In this document: piece by piece, positions 62,638 through 64,000 of the stretch | Layout of the letters: each line of letters starts with the position of its first letter | Numbering within the stretch: position 1 is the first letter of the stretch | Source: Psychrobacter sp. Pi2-52 | GTDB lineage: Bacteria > Pseudomonadota > Gammaproteobacteria > Pseudomonadales > Moraxellaceae | Direction: 5' to 3' | NCBI RefSeq assembly: GCF_904846705.1 | Contig: NZ_CAJHBS010000001.1 | Span: 124,001-188,000, forward strand | Length of the DNA stretch: 64,000 nt | Translations under genes and position numbers: made by a program | Notes under the pieces: generated by a model | What the model saw: the letters and a program-made list of their open reading frames with translations, nothing else | Database searches by the model: none | What the model was told of the DNA's origin: nothing

Positions 62638-62694
62638 AAAAAGGCACTGTATTTGATACGAGTTGTATACTCTTACCAAACACAGTGCCTTTCT
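62638..62694 (+). terminator. Structured terminator after miaE
   Basis: AAAGGCACTGT pairs with ACAGTGCCTTT; inside lie TTTG/CAAA and GAGT/ACTC pairs. T-rich 3' end. It may also end the converging small gene. Confidence 0.7.
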
Positions 62695-62753
62695 ATTTAT
62701 ATACAAATGCGTATTTATGTACAAATACTAATAGCTATTGATGTAGTGAGTTT

Positions 62754-62954
62754 TTACTTTTTATCTTCCATCAATGGACTGTCATACTGTTTATTACTTT
62801 TAGCGACATTATGCGGATCATGATCTTCCGTAGCTTTTTCTGCTGCGGCTGGATTTGCTTTTTGTAATGCATCATCAGGGACAATACCATTATTGTCATC
62901 TGCATCTTTTAAGTTATGATCACTATTGACGCTTTCATTATTTGAGTTATTCAT
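62754..62954 (-). CDS. Small acidic, probably disordered protein
   Basis: A 66-aa protein without Cys, Trp or Phe, rich in Asn, Asp, Lys and Ala, with no hydrophobic core, signal peptide or membrane helix. GGGAG five bases before the ATG supports translation. It is the last of four similar small genes in one orientation. Composition resembles hydrophilins, small stress-protective proteins; no family is recognised. Confidence 0.65.
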   Translation of the reverse strand: MNNSNNESVNSDHNLKDADDNNGIVPDDALQKANPAAAEKATEDHDPHNVAKSNKQYDSPLMEDKK

Positions 62955-63026
62955 TGGTACTCCCTACTATAATAATTACTCGTCTAACCCAAGGAACACT
63001 ATATACCTTTCGAAATTTACTCCTGT

Positions 63027-63353
63027 TTAATCTTTCTCATCAGGATTTAAAATACGAGTCTGTGCGTTATCGATATTGGCATAACGATTTAGATCATTAA
63101 TACCTTCACTCTTCGGTGCTGCACTACCGACAGTATCTTCATTGATATTGTCATCAAACGCGGTACTGCCCTCTTGATCACGGCGATCTGGTTGGCGCGC
63201 TGGATTGTCATTATCATTTACGTGTTCTGAGTCGACCACAGATTCATCAAAAGTATCAGTCCCTTTGTTCTCAGTAGTATTTCTTTCAATTGCACTATGA
63301 TCGTCAGATCCTAGTACCTTTGTCTTGTCTATTGCTGAGTCTTTGGCTTGCAT
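63027..63353 (-). CDS. Hydrophilic 108-aa protein, probably disordered
   Basis: Very rich in Asp, Asn, Glu, Ser and Thr with no Cys or Trp; no signal peptide. Segments such as DNDNPARQPDRRDQEGST and DDNINEDTV show almost no hydrophobic residues. Two ATGs compete: AGAGGA lies only one base before the first (63359) but seven before the second, so 63353 is chosen. Same strand and spacing as its small neighbours; unknown function. Confidence 0.65.
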   Translation of the reverse strand: MQAKDSAIDKTKVLGSDDHSAIERNTTENKGTDTFDESVVDSEHVNDNDNPARQPDRRDQEGSTAFDDNINEDTVGSAAPKSEGINDLNRYANIDNAQTRILNPDEKD

Positions 63354-63420
63354 TATCATATCCTCTTTTTTATATTTATAATTTTGTAGATTTAGTTAGC
63401 CCGCTGTTATCTATAGTCCT

Positions 63421-63678
63421 TTACTCATTACCTTTTTGGCTCAAGTCGTAGGCACTTAGTTCTGCTGCGTTCTTGCCACCTGCTGGAAGGTCTTCTTCTT
63501 TACGTGGATCGGCATAAACTTCGTCGGTCTCTTGTGAGTCTTGCTCAGGGCCATCGATTTCAGGCTTGTGCTTGCGCCCTGCGTAGCTATCTTTAGGGTT
63601 TTCTAATTCGTTAGCAGCAGGGTCACCCACGATTACTTTTTTTTCTGTGTCTGTTACTACTGGTTCTTGCATAGTCAT
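63421..63678 (-). CDS. Hydrophilic 85-aa protein, probably disordered
   Basis: Charged protein without Cys, Trp or Phe. Contains ENPKDSYAGRKHKPEIDGPE and KEEDLPAGGKNAAELSAYD; only the last stretch could form a helix. GAGGG precedes the ATG by seven bases. Third from the end in the run of four small minus-strand genes. Unknown function; stress-related hydrophilin is a guess from composition. Confidence 0.65.
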   Translation of the reverse strand: MTMQEPVVTDTEKKVIVGDPAANELENPKDSYAGRKHKPEIDGPEQDSQETDEVYADPRKEEDLPAGGKNAAELSAYDLSQKGNE

Positions 63679-63741
63679 GGCGCGTCCCTCGCTTTATTAT
63701 TGGTTATTATTAATTATTGGGTCGATGTTCGATGTTATAGA

Positions 63742-63912
63742 TTACTTATCAGTACGTAGATCATCATCGATAAAAGGCGTTTGCTCTTCTTCACTTAATG
63801 ATTCAGGGGCGTCGACTTTTTTATTCTCTGCTAAGTTTTTCTCAACTTCCTGACCATTTACCTGCTCTGCGGCTTGCTTGATATCTGAATTGTCATCGTT
63901 AGTAGTACTCAT
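63742..63912 (-). CDS. Small acidic 56-aa protein
   Basis: A short frame starting MSTTNDDNSDIKQAAEQVNG and ending FIDDDLRTDK, with no Cys, Trp or Tyr and many Asp, Glu, Lys and Asn. AGGA eight bases before the ATG and the matching style of the three downstream genes make it a real gene in spite of its size. It is the first of the cluster as seen in this window; more members may lie beyond the edge. Confidence 0.6.
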   Translation of the reverse strand: MSTTNDDNSDIKQAAEQVNGQEVEKNLAENKKVDAPESLSEEEQTPFIDDDLRTDK

Positions 63913-64000
63913 GGTTTATTTCCTATTCTTGTGATTTGATTAGACGGCTTTAGACAGTCAAATAGATATACATTTTGAACTTATACTAACGCCCAAATGA

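Overview
This window looks like a chromosomal segment of a psychrotolerant gammaproteobacterium of the Moraxellaceae, most likely Psychrobacter. The inference rests on gene content and order: a Pseudomonas/Moraxellaceae-type isocitrate lyase with a KQCGH active site, hda next to perM and purM-purN, argG-pyrC-rnt, pyrG-kdsA-(insert)-eno-ftsB-ispD, and a cytoplasmic YkuD protein of the Acinetobacter ElsL kind. Spacers are AT-rich, and many transcription units end in near-symmetrical hairpins. I see no rRNA, CRISPR array, insertion sequence, integrase or prophage. Almost everything is core housekeeping.

Layout. 1-3.9 kb: betaine synthesis (betA cut by the window edge, betB) in line with a TetR regulator and an EmrE-like SMR pump. 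4-6.2 kb: tRNA-Asn, a ribbon-helix-helix-like protein, a lipoprotein and tRNA-Ser. 6.3-9.5 kb: a GAPDH/Epd-like dehydrogenase and a PIF1-like helicase. 9.9-13.7 kb: acetaldehyde dehydrogenase, DUF779 protein and GMC alcohol dehydrogenase, probably an alcohol/aldehyde oxidation set. 14.2-20.1 kb: a five-gene dipeptide/oligopeptide ABC transporter with a large hairpin between binding-protein and permease genes. 20.1-22.1 kb: a small accessory islet with a NERD nuclease-like protein, two unrecognised small genes and a relic of the NERD motif. 22.4-33.4 kb: tkt, serS, a YcxB-like membrane protein, dps, a DUF2057 protein, hda, perM, purM and purN. 33.6-42.4 kb: succinate-semialdehyde dehydrogenase, a LysR regulator facing aceA, a CYTH-CHAD phosphatase, an ElsL-like carboxypeptidase and an unknown membrane-anchored protein. 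42.6-50.7 kb: argG, pyrC, rnt, a small membrane protein, tRNA-Glu, a tail-anchored BLUF photoreceptor, ispD, ftsB and eno. 51-58.4 kb: a copper ATPase and two HMA-fold small proteins lying inside what is usually one pyrG-kdsA-eno block, then a porin. 59-62.6 kb: malate synthase G and miaE. 62.7-63.9 kb: four small, acidic, probably disordered proteins in a row.

Together the aldehyde, alcohol, betaine and glyoxylate-shunt genes (aceA, glcB) suggest growth on C2 and amino-acid-like substrates, with betaine as osmoprotectant. The parts most worth a second look are the NERD islet, the disordered-protein cluster, the membrane-tethered BLUF protein, the copper cassette with its cysteine-less HMA protein, the ElsL-like enzyme, and several large intercistronic hairpins. 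I found no clear evidence of a completely new multi-gene system. The NERD islet and the hydrophilic cluster are the closest candidates. Protein functions are assigned by recognising motifs and family resemblance by eye; no database search was possible.
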